DNA of 64,000 nt from Arenimonas sp. Its GTDB lineage: Bacteria; Pseudomonadota; Alphaproteobacteria; Rhizobiales; Rhizobiaceae. This document shows positions 34,686 through 43,077 of the stretch, one piece after another. How positions within the stretch are numbered: position 1 is the stretch's first letter; the number at the start of each line of letters is the position of its first letter. The notes below the pieces were generated by a model. That model ran no database searches. It was not told the DNA's origin and saw only the letters and a list, made by a program, of their open reading frames with translations. The position numbers were made by a program, and so were the translations under genes. The stretch is from NCBI GenBank assembly GCA_019459145.1, contig JAIBEK010000063.1:1-64000 (forward strand), read 5' to 3'.

Positions 34686-34706
34686 CGGGCGCCGGAAAAG
34701 CGCCCG
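34686..34706 (+). terminator. Terminator-like hairpin after soxF
   Basis: CGGGCGC (34686-34692) pairs with GCGCCCG (34700-34706), loop CGGAAAA, followed by TCTT. It may attenuate transcription into the hydrolase gene 20 bases later. Confidence 0.55.
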
Positions 34707-34726
34707 TCTTACGCGGGAAGACAGAC

Positions 34727-35638
34727 ATGCTGAACAGACGAACTTTTCTTGGCGCCGCGGCAATGTCCGCGGTGATGCTTCCGGCGACGCGGATATGGGC
34801 CGGATCGAACGTGAAACTCGGCACCATCCAGATCGACACCTTGTCGGACGGCAATCTGGTCCTTCCGGGCGATTTCATCCTCGGCGGCATGCCGGAAGCG
34901 GAGCTGAAGGTCATCGTCGAGAAGTTCGGCCTGTCGACCGACCAGTTGACCCCTCCGTGCAACGTGACACTGGCGCGAGACGGCACCAATACGGTGCTGT
35001 TCGACGTTGGTGCCGGGCCTGATTTCCAGCCTACCGCCGGAAAGCTGGCGGAGGCGCTGGAAACGCTCGGCGTGGCGTTCGAGGACGTCACCCATGTGGT
35101 CTTCACCCATGGACACCCCGATCATCTGTGGGGTCTGCTCGACGAATTCGACGAGCCGATCTTCGCCAATGCGGTCCATATGATGGGGCAGGTGGAATTC
35201 GAGTACTGGACCGATCCGGACACGGCAAAGACGATCGGCGACGCAAGGACCACGTTTGCCGTCGGTGCGGCCCGCCGGCTCGGCGTCGTCGCGGATCGCA
35301 TGACTTTCTTCGCCGACGGGCAGGAAATCCTGCCCGGCATGGCCGCGCGGCTGACGGCCGGACATACGCCGGGGCACATGGCGTTTGAAATCCGCTCCGG
35401 CTCCGACAGCGTCATGGTCGTCGGCGATGCCATCGGCAACCACCATGTCGCCTTCGAGCGGCCGAAATGGCCCTCGCAGTCTGATCAGGATGGAGAGGCT
35501 GCCGCGGTAACGCGGGCGGCTCTGCTCGACCAGATGGCGACGGACAAGATGCGGCTCATCGGCTTTCATCTGCCCGATGGCGGAATTGGCCATGTCGAGA
35601 AGGACGGCACTGCCTACAGGTTCGTCGCAGAAAGCTGA
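34727..35638 (+). CDS. Exported metallo-beta-lactamase-fold hydrolase of the sox cluster (SoxG/SoxH-like)
   Basis: A 303-residue binuclear metal hydrolase. A Tat-like signal (NRRTFLGAAAMSAVM) precedes the metal motif THGHPDH (His128, His130, Asp132, His133) and later ligands in AGHTPGH and VGDAI. Paracoccus sox clusters end with soxG and soxH, both of this fold; which one this matches cannot be decided by eye. A periplasmic thiol-ester or persulfide hydrolase role is inferred. Its last 25 bases overlap the converging YeeE-type gene. Confidence 0.82.
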   Translation: MLNRRTFLGAAAMSAVMLPATRIWAGSNVKLGTIQIDTLSDGNLVLPGDFILGGMPEAELKVIVEKFGLSTDQLTPPCNVTLARDGTNTVLFDVGAGPDFQPTAGKLAEALETLGVAFEDVTHVVFTHGHPDHLWGLLDEFDEPIFANAVHMMGQVEFEYWTDPDTAKTIGDARTTFAVGAARRLGVVADRMTFFADGQEILPGMAARLTAGHTPGHMAFEIRSGSDSVMVVGDAIGNHHVAFERPKWPSQSDQDGEAAAVTRAALLDQMATDKMRLIGFHLPDGGIGHVEKDGTAYRFVAES

Positions 35639-36711
35639 TTGGCGGGCCCGAGGGCCATCTCCTCGCTTGCTCCCTGGTCGACGATCAAGTCCGTCGCCAC
35701 CGCGCCGATCCACATGCACAGAAGCGCAAGCCAGGCGGTCGCCGCGAGCACGGAGCCGCCTGTCACGCCCGCGCCGATGGCGCATCCGCCCGCCAGCATG
35801 GCGCCGAAACCCATCAGCGCCGCACCCAGCATGGAGCGGCGCATCTGGCTTTCATTGCTGAACCCTTGAAACTTCAATTCGCGTGACACAAGGGCGGCCA
35901 GGAAGGCGCCGATGACCACGCCGGGCACCAGGCCGATGTCGAAATCCAGAACGGGGTTTTCGGTCAGGAAGAACATCAGCATGCTGGCCGAGGGGCCGGA
36001 GAAGGTCACCGAATTGACGGTGACGGGTTCGAAGGCGGATTGGGACAGCGAGAAGGTTAGCACCCACCCGACGGCGACGGCAAAGCCGACCCCCGAGGCG
36101 AAGACCAGCTTCGACCAGCCGAGCCGGTGGCGGATCGCCAGCCATACCGCGACCGCGGCGGTGACCAGGCCGAGCGCAAGGGCGGTTGCCGGCGGTGCAG
36201 AGATGGAGGCCAGCAGGTCGACATTCTGCCCGGCCGGCGTGGTCCAGAGCGATGCCAGGTAGGTTCTCGCCGGTGCCAGCCAGCCATGCAGCGCCATCTG
36301 CGCGACGACGGCGAAGATCAGGCCCGAGACCATCGACCGCAAATTGCCTGTCGAGGCGAGCACCAGCAGTCGACCAGAACATCCCCGGGCAAGCACCATT
36401 CCCACGCCGAACATCAGGCCGCCGATGATGGCGCCGGACCAACTGCCGGTGATCGACATGACGCGGGAGGCATCCGGGCGGAAAAGCCCCATCAGGACAG
36501 CCGACTGGACCCACACCAGCGCCGTGGAGAAGGTCAGCAGCCAAACGGCGACCTTCGGTCCAAGCGATCCGCGGGCGAATTCGACGGTTGCTGCCCGAAG
36601 GCAGAACGAGGAACGCTGCGCGGCGACGCCAAAGATGCCGCCCGTAACCAGGCCGAAAAACACGGCGAGCTGCGTTTCGTCGAAACGCTCAAGCAGTGGC
36701 GTTACATCCAT
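35614..36711 (-). CDS. YeeE/YedE-family membrane protein, right of sox
   Basis: A 365-residue polytopic membrane protein. Family cysteines occur in VLARGCSGRLLVLASTGNLR and LAGGCAIGAGVTGGS, plus QRSSFCLRAA near the N-terminus. The start is taken at ATG 36711 (MDVTPLLERFDE); an upstream in-frame ATG at 36789 would add a polar tail. It is on the opposite strand to the sox operon and overlaps the hydrolase gene tail to tail by 25 bases. It likely moves a sulfur compound in or out; specific substrate unknown. Confidence 0.82.
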   Translation of the reverse strand: MDVTPLLERFDETQLAVFFGLVTGGIFGVAAQRSSFCLRAATVEFARGSLGPKVAVWLLTFSTALVWVQSAVLMGLFRPDASRVMSITGSWSGAIIGGLMFGVGMVLARGCSGRLLVLASTGNLRSMVSGLIFAVVAQMALHGWLAPARTYLASLWTTPAGQNVDLLASISAPPATALALGLVTAAVAVWLAIRHRLGWSKLVFASGVGFAVAVGWVLTFSLSQSAFEPVTVNSVTFSGPSASMLMFFLTENPVLDFDIGLVPGVVIGAFLAALVSRELKFQGFSNESQMRRSMLGAALMGFGAMLAGGCAIGAGVTGGSVLAATAWLALLCMWIGAVATDLIVDQGASEEMALGPANQLSATNL

Positions 36712-37136
36712 TCGGGGTGCCCTCTTTGAATTCGGCGTCCAACGACCGGTGCAATCCGTCGCGGTCGATGCGGATGCCGACATATTCATACGAAGCTATA
36801 TCAAAATGCCTGCCGCGCATAAACAGCGCGATTGCCGCAGGGATGACATTCTTCGTGGCGGTCGGGGATCCAATGCCGGATGTCAGGGAGACCCGGCGAG
36901 AATGAGGTGTGGGGGATTTTGTTGAACTGCCAATCGGCATGGCACCTTCTGGTGCCCACAGGCTTCGAGCCGATGCAGCCCTCTGCCCGCCAAAGAGCTC
37001 CTCGTCGATTTCCTTGCAGATCGCTGGCGAAGATCGAGCGAGCGGCTGTTTCTGCTTGCTTGCTCTGGATCAACTATGGACCCAAGCGCAGTCGCTATAT
37101 TGAAAAATGAGGTCTTTGCAAAAGGGGAGAGCAGAA
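36712..37136. other. 425-base intergenic region, no gene supported
   Basis: It separates the right YeeE-type gene from the small cysteine protein and should hold both promoters. A hairpin GGCACC/GGTGCC (about 36941-36956) is visible. Base composition is more mixed than in flanking genes, and the open frames across it have no ribosome site or familiar sequence. Confidence 0.5.
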
Positions 37137-37397
37137 ATGGGATTCGTCGAGAGAGTCGGTCTGCGGCTAGAGCGCCAGTCGCATTTGATGAGCGTGATGA
37201 TGGAGCGGCTGGGCGTCGACCAGGAACTGGCCGGACAAGAGCAGCTGGGAATGGGCCTGGCGCGGGCCGTGAGGTCCTGCATCTTCTGTCACCACAGCGC
37301 CGAATGTGAAGAATGGCTTTCCGCCCAAGGCGAACGCCAACCGGAGGCCGGCCCGGAATTCTGTGGCAACAGGCGCTTCTTCGGTGCTCACAGCTGA
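37137..37397 (+). CDS. Small four-cysteine protein (DUF6455-like)
   Basis: An 86-residue soluble protein with cysteines 48, 51, 57 and 76 in the pattern C-x2-C-x5-C-x18-C (RSCIFCHHSAECEEWL and PEFCGN), followed by an aromatic end. This resembles the DUF6455 family of small alphaproteobacterial proteins; function unknown. The pattern could bind zinc or an iron-sulfur cluster. GGGGAGAG lies ten bases before the ATG at 37137. It has no signal peptide and stands alone between the sox region and the two-component system, converging on the latter. Confidence 0.75.
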   Translation: MGFVERVGLRLERQSHLMSVMMERLGVDQELAGQEQLGMGLARAVRSCIFCHHSAECEEWLSAQGERQPEAGPEFCGNRRFFGAHS

Positions 37398-37489
37398 CGG
37401 CCGGTCCGCGACCGGAGCCTACGGTTCGCTCCCAAAGATTCTGACAGCCGAGCCGGAGGCGCCGCTGCTACGCGCTCTCGATCATATCC

Positions 37490-37509
37490 GGCGAACGCTG
37501 TAGTTCGCC
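37490..37509. terminator. Bidirectional terminator-like hairpin
   Basis: GGCGAAC (37490-37496) pairs with GTTCGCC (37503-37509), loop GCTGTA, between the small protein and the converging histidine kinase gene. Confidence 0.5.
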
Positions 37510-37535
37510 CCAGCCGTGCTCGGTTCTTGCGCAGG

Positions 37536-38912
37536 CTAGGCGACGCTTCGTTTCAACGTCACCACGACCGACAGGCCGCCCTCCGCACGATTGCGGAAAT
37601 CGAGGCGCCCGCCGAGGCGTTCGACGGCCATCTGGACAATCGACAGACCAAGACCACTGCCGGACGAGGCGCTGACCGGTCCCCGATAGAAACGGTCGAC
37701 CGCCCGCGTCTGTTCGGTCGGTGACATTCCGGGTCCGAGATCGGCGATTTCAATCGTCACGCCATCGTCCAAGCGACTGATCGCGCAGACTGCCTCGGTG
37801 CCGGCGGGGGCGTGCTGGAGCGCGTTTTCCAAGAGGTTTCGCAAGGCAAGCCGCAACAGGGTCCGATCGGTCTGAATGCAAATCGCGCCTTGTTGTGCGT
37901 CGGGCCCAACGGTGATGCGCACATCTCGCTGCGTCGCCACGGGGGTCAGTTCGGAGGAAAGCTCCGCCATCAGTCGAGGAATATCCACGTGATCGCGGGC
38001 GACGACCTCGTCACGCGCATCCACCCGCGCCATGTCGATCAACTGGCGCACCATGCGGCTGGTGCGGTCGACGCTGCTGAGGATCTGGCCGAGCGCCTGG
38101 TTGCGGGTGTCGGGATCATCGCTGCGAATGGCGATCTGCGCCTGGGTTCTGAGGCCGGCAAGCGGTGTCTTCAATTCATGGGCGGCGTAGGCGGTGAAAT
38201 CGCTCTCCCTTGCGCGCACGTCTTCGACGCGCCGGAAAAGACTGTTCAGCGCAGCGATCATCGGCCGGATCTCGCGGGGCGCCGGTGCTTCGGGAAGGGG
38301 GTGGAGTTCGGTTGCGGATCGGGACGAAAGGCTCGCCGCGATCCGGTTGAGGGGGGCAAGGCCGCGACCGACGCTCAACCAGATGAGCAATGCCAGCAGG
38401 GGCAGGATGACCAGGGCCGGAATCAGCAGGCCCTTGATCACGTCACCCACCAGCCGCTCGCGGATCTCGAGGCTGTCGCCGACCAGGACACGGACCCCGA
38501 GAGTCGGATTGATCACGGCAAAGACCCGCCAGCGCTCACCGTTGATCTCGGTCTCGGAAAAACCTTCCCGGTGATCGGCGAGAGAGGTGGCCGGCGCGCT
38601 TTCCGATCGGCTGACGAGCGTTCCCTGCAACGACCAGATCTGGCAGGACAGTTGACGGCTGTATCCGCCCTCCGCCTGCTGGAACGGACCGCTGGCCTCC
38701 CGTGCGTTGGCGGCATCCACCGCGGCGGCCACATCGATATGGTGGTCGGTGATCAGCGAACTGACCATGCGCGCGGCTTCGGTCAGGCGCGCATCGAGCA
38801 CCCGCTCGACCTCGGCCTGGGTATTGCTGTAGGTCCAGATCACGGCAAACAGCCAGACCGCGCCGGTGGTGGCGAGCAGGATGGCGAAAAGTCGGAAGCG
38901 GATGGAAATCAT
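37536..38912 (-). CDS. Two-component sensor histidine kinase (QseC-like)
   Basis: A 458-residue membrane kinase. Two membrane spans (about 9-27 and 162-182) enclose a periplasmic sensor domain of about 130 residues. A HAMP-like linker precedes the H-box AAHELKTP with His245; the ATPase part has NLLENALQH, DLGPG and GSGLGLSIV. The ATG at 38912 overlaps the regulator's stop as ATGA. It phosphorylates the 38909-39574 regulator. The signal is unknown; divergence from dsbD suggests envelope redox, copper or similar stress. Confidence 0.9.
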   Translation of the reverse strand: MISIRFRLFAILLATTGAVWLFAVIWTYSNTQAEVERVLDARLTEAARMVSSLITDHHIDVAAAVDAANAREASGPFQQAEGGYSRQLSCQIWSLQGTLVSRSESAPATSLADHREGFSETEINGERWRVFAVINPTLGVRVLVGDSLEIRERLVGDVIKGLLIPALVILPLLALLIWLSVGRGLAPLNRIAASLSSRSATELHPLPEAPAPREIRPMIAALNSLFRRVEDVRARESDFTAYAAHELKTPLAGLRTQAQIAIRSDDPDTRNQALGQILSSVDRTSRMVRQLIDMARVDARDEVVARDHVDIPRLMAELSSELTPVATQRDVRITVGPDAQQGAICIQTDRTLLRLALRNLLENALQHAPAGTEAVCAISRLDDGVTIEIADLGPGMSPTEQTRAVDRFYRGPVSASSGSGLGLSIVQMAVERLGGRLDFRNRAEGGLSVVVTLKRSVA

Positions 38913-39574
38913 GGCGTGTCGTCCTTCAGCCGGTAGCCGACGCCGCGCACGGTCTCGATCAGGTCGGGTCCGAGCTTGGCCCGGAGCTTGTGCACGTGGA
39001 CCTCGACCGTGTTGCTCTCGACATCCTCCTGCCAGCCATAGAGCTTCTGCTCCAGCGCCGATTTTGACTGGATGGTGCCGGGATTGTCCATCAGGGCCTG
39101 AAGGACGGTGAATTCCCGGCGCGACAGCGACACGGTCCGGCCGTCGCGCTCGGCGCTCATCCTCGCCGGGTCCAGGGTGACGCCACGCCATTGCGGCCGG
39201 CTTTCCGCCCGACCTTGCGCCCGACGGATGATGGCGCGCAGGCGTGCGGCCAGTTCGTCGAGGTCGAAGGGCTTTCCGAGATAGTCGTCGGCGCCGGCGT
39301 CGAGGCCGGCGATGCGGTCTCCCACCTCGTCGCGGGCGGTGAGCAGCAGGACCGGCGTGCGCTCGCCCGAGGCGCGCAACTGGGCAAGCACATCAAGACC
39401 AGAGCCGTCCGGCAGCATCAAGTCGAGCACGACGGCATCGAAGCGGTCGATGGCAACGGCTTCGCAGGCGTCGGCCACGCAACCGACCGCGTCGACGGTG
39501 AAGCCAAGCATGTTCAGCCCGACCTTCAAGCCATCCGATAGCACCTCGTCGTCCTCAACTACCAGCAGACGCAT
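38909..39574 (-). CDS. Response regulator, OmpR family
   Basis: A 221-residue regulator with an N-terminal receiver (acidic pair DD at residues 8-9, phospho-acceptor Asp51 in VVLDLMLPDGSG, conserved Lys in YLGKPF) and a C-terminal winged helix (SRREFTVLQAL, then TVEVHVHKLRAKLG). The ATG at 39574 is preceded by GGAGG; a GTG one codon earlier is possible. It diverges from dsbD, and a direct repeat of OmpR-family type lies between. Confidence 0.92.
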   Translation of the reverse strand: MRLLVVEDDEVLSDGLKVGLNMLGFTVDAVGCVADACEAVAIDRFDAVVLDLMLPDGSGLDVLAQLRASGERTPVLLLTARDEVGDRIAGLDAGADDYLGKPFDLDELAARLRAIIRRAQGRAESRPQWRGVTLDPARMSAERDGRTVSLSRREFTVLQALMDNPGTIQSKSALEQKLYGWQEDVESNTVEVHVHKLRAKLGPDLIETVRGVGYRLKDDTP

Positions 39575-39619
39575 CACACCTCCGTGAACCTGACATTGTT
39601 CGCCTCAATGCGCCGCCCA

Positions 39620-39637
39620 CCTTAAGCCTGCCTTAAG
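39620..39637. promoter_or_regulatory. Direct-repeat operator for the OmpR-family regulator
   Basis: CCTTAAG at 39620-39626 is repeated exactly at 39631-39637, an 11-base period, which is the layout bound by head-to-tail OmpR/PhoB-type dimers. It lies between the divergent regulator (start 39574) and dsbD (start 39698), so it can serve autoregulation and control of the dsbD operon. Confidence 0.65.
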
Positions 39638-39697
39638 GTAGCCGGTCGATCGGTGCCCCCGAACAACAAATGGTCCGCCGTCGGAAGGACACAAGGC

Positions 39698-41554
39698 ATG
39701 CACTTTTCCAAACCCGTCATCGGGCTCCTGTTCTCGGCACTGCTCGCCATCCCCGCCGCCGCGCTTGAGCGGCCTCTCGACATGGACAAGGCATTCGTGC
39801 TCAGCACCGAGCGCAGCGAGGATGGCCGGCTTTCCCTGCGCTGGGACATTCAGAAGGGCTATTACCTCTACCGCGAATACCTTGCCGCCGCGACCCCGGA
39901 CGGCCGGCCGGTCGCACTGGAAACCAGACCCGGCACGCTCAAGGACGATCCGGGTTTCGGCAAGGTCGAGGTTTACTTCGATCATGCAGAGGCACTCGCG
40001 TCGACAGATGCCCCGGCAATCGAAGTCACCTACCAGGGATGCCAGGACCAGGGTATCTGCTATCCGCCGACCACGCGCACGATAGAACTAGCTGCCCTCG
40101 CGGCGGAGAGCGGGAGCAAGTGGACGCCGCCCGGCACAACGGAGTCGGGTGCCTCCGCGCCGGTTTCCGTCGAGACGCCGACAGTAGCAGTCGAAACGGG
40201 TTCGGCCGCCGGCGTCACCGGACTGGCCAGTGCTGCCTCGCCGTCCGGTGGCATGGTCGAGGGTTTCCTCGCCCGCGGCGGCGTGCCGATGCTTTTGGCG
40301 GCCTTCCTCGGCCTTGGCATGCTGCTCGCCTTCACCCCTTGCGTCTTCCCCATGTATCCCATTCTCGCCGCGACGCTGGCCCGCGAAGGCGAGCGTCTGA
40401 CGGCACGGCGCGGTTTCCTGCTCTCCTTGACCTACGGGCTGGGGCTCGCGACGGCCTTCGGCATGCTCGGGCTCCTCGCGGCCTGGTCCGGACAGAACCT
40501 GCAATTCGCCTTGCAGTCGCCGGTGACGATCGCTCTCACCGCCATGCTGTTTGTCGCTCTCGGTCTTGCCAGCTTCGGTCTGTTCGAATTGCAGCTGCCG
40601 GCGGCCTTCACCCGCCGGTTCATGGGCAACAAAACAAACGGCCCCGGATCGGTCGGGTCGGCGGCGGCGCTCGGTTTCACCTCCGCCCTGATCATCGGGC
40701 CCTGTGTTACCGCGCCATTGGCAGGTGCCCTTCTCTATATCGCCCGCTCGGGCGACCTGGCTCTCGGCGCGGCGGCCCTTTTCGCGCTGGGGCTGGGCAA
40801 ATCCGTTCCACTCATCGTGATGGCCACGTTCGGCTCGGGAATACTGCCACGCGCCGGCGCCTGGATGGAGCGGGTCCGCCAGCTCTTCGGCTTCCTGTTC
40901 ATCGCCACGGCCGTCTGGCTTGCCGAGCCGCTGCTGCCGGCAGCGGCTGTGCTGGCGCTCTGGTCGATCCTGCTCGTCACCTTCGGCGTGTTTATCGGGG
41001 CTTTCGACAGCCTGCGGCCTGAAACGGGTGCCATGGCTCGCCTCGGCAAGTCAGCGGGCCTGCTCTCTGCCCTTTACGGCGGGGTGCTCGTCGTCGGTCT
41101 GGCGGCGGGCGCCAACGATCCCCTGGCGCCGCTTGCGCCGTTTTCCGCAGGATCTGCCGCCTCGCCGCCGGCTGGTGTGTCGAAAAAGGATTTCGCCCCC
41201 GTCGCCTCCTCGGGCGAGCTCGAATCCCTGCTTGCCGCAAGCGCCAGGGACAACAGGCCTGCCCTCGTCTATGTCACGGCCGATTGGTGCGTCAGCTGCC
41301 GGACAATCGAAAGAAGCGTGCTGTCGCGACCCGAAGTCGGCGAGGCGCTGGCCGGATTCGATCGGCTGACCATTGACCTCACGACAAGCAATACGGATCT
41401 CGCCGGCCTGATGAAATCTCTCGATGTCATCGGTCCGCCGACCATGCTGTTCTTCGACGGTACGGCGGAAGTCGCGGACACCCGGCTTGTCGGTGAGGTC
41501 GACAAGGACAATCTGGTCCTGTCCGCCCGCCGGGCAAAGGCGGCGGCGCCATGA
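39698..41554 (+). CDS. dsbD: Thiol:disulfide interchange protein DsbD
   Basis: A 618-residue three-part protein that brings electrons from cytoplasmic thioredoxin to periplasmic thiol proteins. After a signal peptide, the alpha domain carries Cys115 and Cys121 (YQGCQDQGICYPP). The membrane domain has Cys215 (FTPCVFPMYPI) and Cys336 (IIGPCVTAP). The C-terminal thioredoxin domain has Cys531 and Cys534 (DWCVSC). The ATG at 39698 has GGAAGGAC upstream. It is the first of four genes with overlaps of four or fewer bases: dsbD, TlpA-like, L,D-transpeptidase, DsbA-like. Confidence 0.93.
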   Translation: MHFSKPVIGLLFSALLAIPAAALERPLDMDKAFVLSTERSEDGRLSLRWDIQKGYYLYREYLAAATPDGRPVALETRPGTLKDDPGFGKVEVYFDHAEALASTDAPAIEVTYQGCQDQGICYPPTTRTIELAALAAESGSKWTPPGTTESGASAPVSVETPTVAVETGSAAGVTGLASAASPSGGMVEGFLARGGVPMLLAAFLGLGMLLAFTPCVFPMYPILAATLAREGERLTARRGFLLSLTYGLGLATAFGMLGLLAAWSGQNLQFALQSPVTIALTAMLFVALGLASFGLFELQLPAAFTRRFMGNKTNGPGSVGSAAALGFTSALIIGPCVTAPLAGALLYIARSGDLALGAAALFALGLGKSVPLIVMATFGSGILPRAGAWMERVRQLFGFLFIATAVWLAEPLLPAAAVLALWSILLVTFGVFIGAFDSLRPETGAMARLGKSAGLLSALYGGVLVVGLAAGANDPLAPLAPFSAGSAASPPAGVSKKDFAPVASSGELESLLAASARDNRPALVYVTADWCVSCRTIERSVLSRPEVGEALAGFDRLTIDLTTSNTDLAGLMKSLDVIGPPTMLFFDGTAEVADTRLVGEVDKDNLVLSARRAKAAAP

Positions 41555-42372
41555 ATGCAGTGTCCATTGGTCCGCTTGCCTTCGACCTCGAAAGGCTGGC
41601 CGCCATCCTCGGTATCGGCGCCTTCGTCGCCTTGGCGAGCTTTCTCTCCTCGCGTACCGACAGCCGTCTGGGGCCTTGGTCGACATGGACGCTGGTGCTT
41701 GGCCTGATCGGCGCGCGCGTCGGTCATGTTCTGCCGCATCTGGAGAGCTTTCTTTCCGAGCCATGGCGCATCCTGGCGTTCTGGCAGGGTGGGTTTTCGG
41801 CGACCGGAGCGCTGGCCGGCGTCGCGATCTCGACCGTGCTTCTGCTGAGGCGGTCGTCCCGTCCGCTGCCATGGGCTGCCGGCAGCCTGGCGGCCGGTGC
41901 GCTCGTCTGGTTCTCGACCCTTACGATCCTTGGCAGCAACGGGGCAATCGCCGCGCCCGACACGCGGCTTGAGACGCTGGATGGCCGCTCCATCGCCCTT
42001 TCCGAGCGGGCCGGCCGCCCGCTCGTCGTCAATCTCTGGGCAAGCTGGTGTCCGCCCTGCCGGCGCGAAATGCCGATGATGGCGGAGATGGCGCGCCGCC
42101 ATCCGCAGATCGACTTCGTCTTCGCCAATCAGGGCGAGGCGCAAGAGCGGGTCGCGGATTATCTGGCCGCTGCCGGCATCGTGATCGACACCGTGATCGC
42201 CGACCGGACCTCGCTCCTGTCGCGGCACTATAAGGCGCCGGGCCTGCCCGCAACGCTCTTCATCCACCCCGACGGCACGCTCGCCGCATCCCATCTCGGG
42301 GAGATCTCGCGCGAGACCCTGTCGGAACAGATCAAACGAATTGCAGCTCCGCATGCGGAAAAGGACCTATGA
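41551..42372 (+). CDS. TlpA-like thioredoxin with an N-terminal Lgt-like membrane domain
   Basis: A 273-residue protein. Residues 1-125 are membrane spans; within them residues 54-93 (GARVGHVLPHL, then FWQGGFSATGALAG) resemble the core of prolipoprotein diacylglyceryl transferase Lgt, but the part is far too short to be that enzyme. Residues 135-270 are a TlpA/ResA-type thioredoxin with WCPPC (166-170) and cis-Pro loop GLPATLF. The thioredoxin part should face the periplasm and be reduced by DsbD, encoded just before it (ATGA overlap). Confidence 0.87.
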   Translation: MNAVSIGPLAFDLERLAAILGIGAFVALASFLSSRTDSRLGPWSTWTLVLGLIGARVGHVLPHLESFLSEPWRILAFWQGGFSATGALAGVAISTVLLLRRSSRPLPWAAGSLAAGALVWFSTLTILGSNGAIAAPDTRLETLDGRSIALSERAGRPLVVNLWASWCPPCRREMPMMAEMARRHPQIDFVFANQGEAQERVADYLAAAGIVIDTVIADRTSLLSRHYKAPGLPATLFIHPDGTLAASHLGEISRETLSEQIKRIAAPHAEKDL

Positions 42373-43077
42373 ATGCGTAAATTGAACCAATCGGGGCCGA
42401 TGAGCCGGGTGCGGCTCCTGGCCTTGCCCCTGGTCCTGCTGTCCCTGTCGGCCTGCGTGCAGACGACCCGGCCGGCCGTCGAGCCGGAGGCGGCAAAAGT
42501 CGATCCGTCGATCGCCAGCATGTATGCGGCGATCGACGACGGCGGCAACCTGATCCCGGCGGTGGACGCCGCCGGCATCGAGGCGAAGAATGTCCGCCAG
42601 TTGGTCGACTACCAGACGAAGGAGCCGCCGGGCACCATCGTCGTCGATCCCTATGCCCGTTTCCTCTATCTCGTCATGGAGAATGGCAAGGCCATGCGCT
42701 ACGGCGTCGGCGTCGCCAAGGCCGGCCTCGAATTCGTCGGCGAGGCCGATATTGCCCGCAAGGCGCAATGGCCTGGCTGGACCCCGACGCCGAACATGAT
42801 CAAGCGCGACCCGGAGCGCTACGAGCCGCTCGCCAAGGGGCTTCCCGGGGGCATCAAGAACCCGCTCGGTGCCCGTGCGCTCTATCTCTACAAGGGCGGG
42901 CAGGACACGCTCTATCGTATCCATGGAACCAACGAGCCGTGGTCGATCGGCAAGTCCGTCTCGTCGGGCTGCATCCGCATGCTCAACCAGGACATCATCG
43001 ATCTGCACCGTCGCGTGCCGAAGGGATCGCGCGTCGTCGTGCTCGGTCCCGAACAATCCGGAAAAGGAGAAATCTGA
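42373..43077 (+). CDS. L,D-transpeptidase (YkuD/ErfK family) lipoprotein
   Basis: A 234-residue cell-wall enzyme. A signal peptide ends at lipobox LSAC (Cys28). The YkuD catalytic motif is complete: His184 in YRIHGTNEPW and Cys200 in SSGCIRM. Such enzymes link meso-DAP residues of peptidoglycan or attach proteins to it, through the catalytic cysteine. The start directly follows the previous stop and the end overlaps the DsbA-like gene by one base. Encoding between thiol-redox proteins suggests that they keep this cysteine reduced. Confidence 0.9.
   Translation: MRKLNQSGPMSRVRLLALPLVLLSLSACVQTTRPAVEPEAAKVDPSIASMYAAIDDGGNLIPAVDAAGIEAKNVRQLVDYQTKEPPGTIVVDPYARFLYLVMENGKAMRYGVGVAKAGLEFVGEADIARKAQWPGWTPTPNMIKRDPERYEPLAKGLPGGIKNPLGARALYLYKGGQDTLYRIHGTNEPWSIGKSVSSGCIRMLNQDIIDLHRRVPKGSRVVVLGPEQSGKGEI

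Noticed and set aside
22683..36711. Sox block as a recent genomic island
   Set aside because: No flanking repeats, tRNA or mobility genes are seen, and base composition matches the surroundings apart from promoter gaps.
36940..37000. T-arm-like sequence (GGC TTCGA GCC) after the right YeeE-type gene, possible tRNA remnant or attachment site
   Set aside because: No anticodon stem, acceptor stem or CCA could be built around it, and no integrase or foreign block is next to it.
41551..42372. Functional prolipoprotein diacylglyceryl transferase
   Set aside because: The Lgt-like part is under half the enzyme's length and continues into a thioredoxin domain; enzymatic Lgt activity is not credible.
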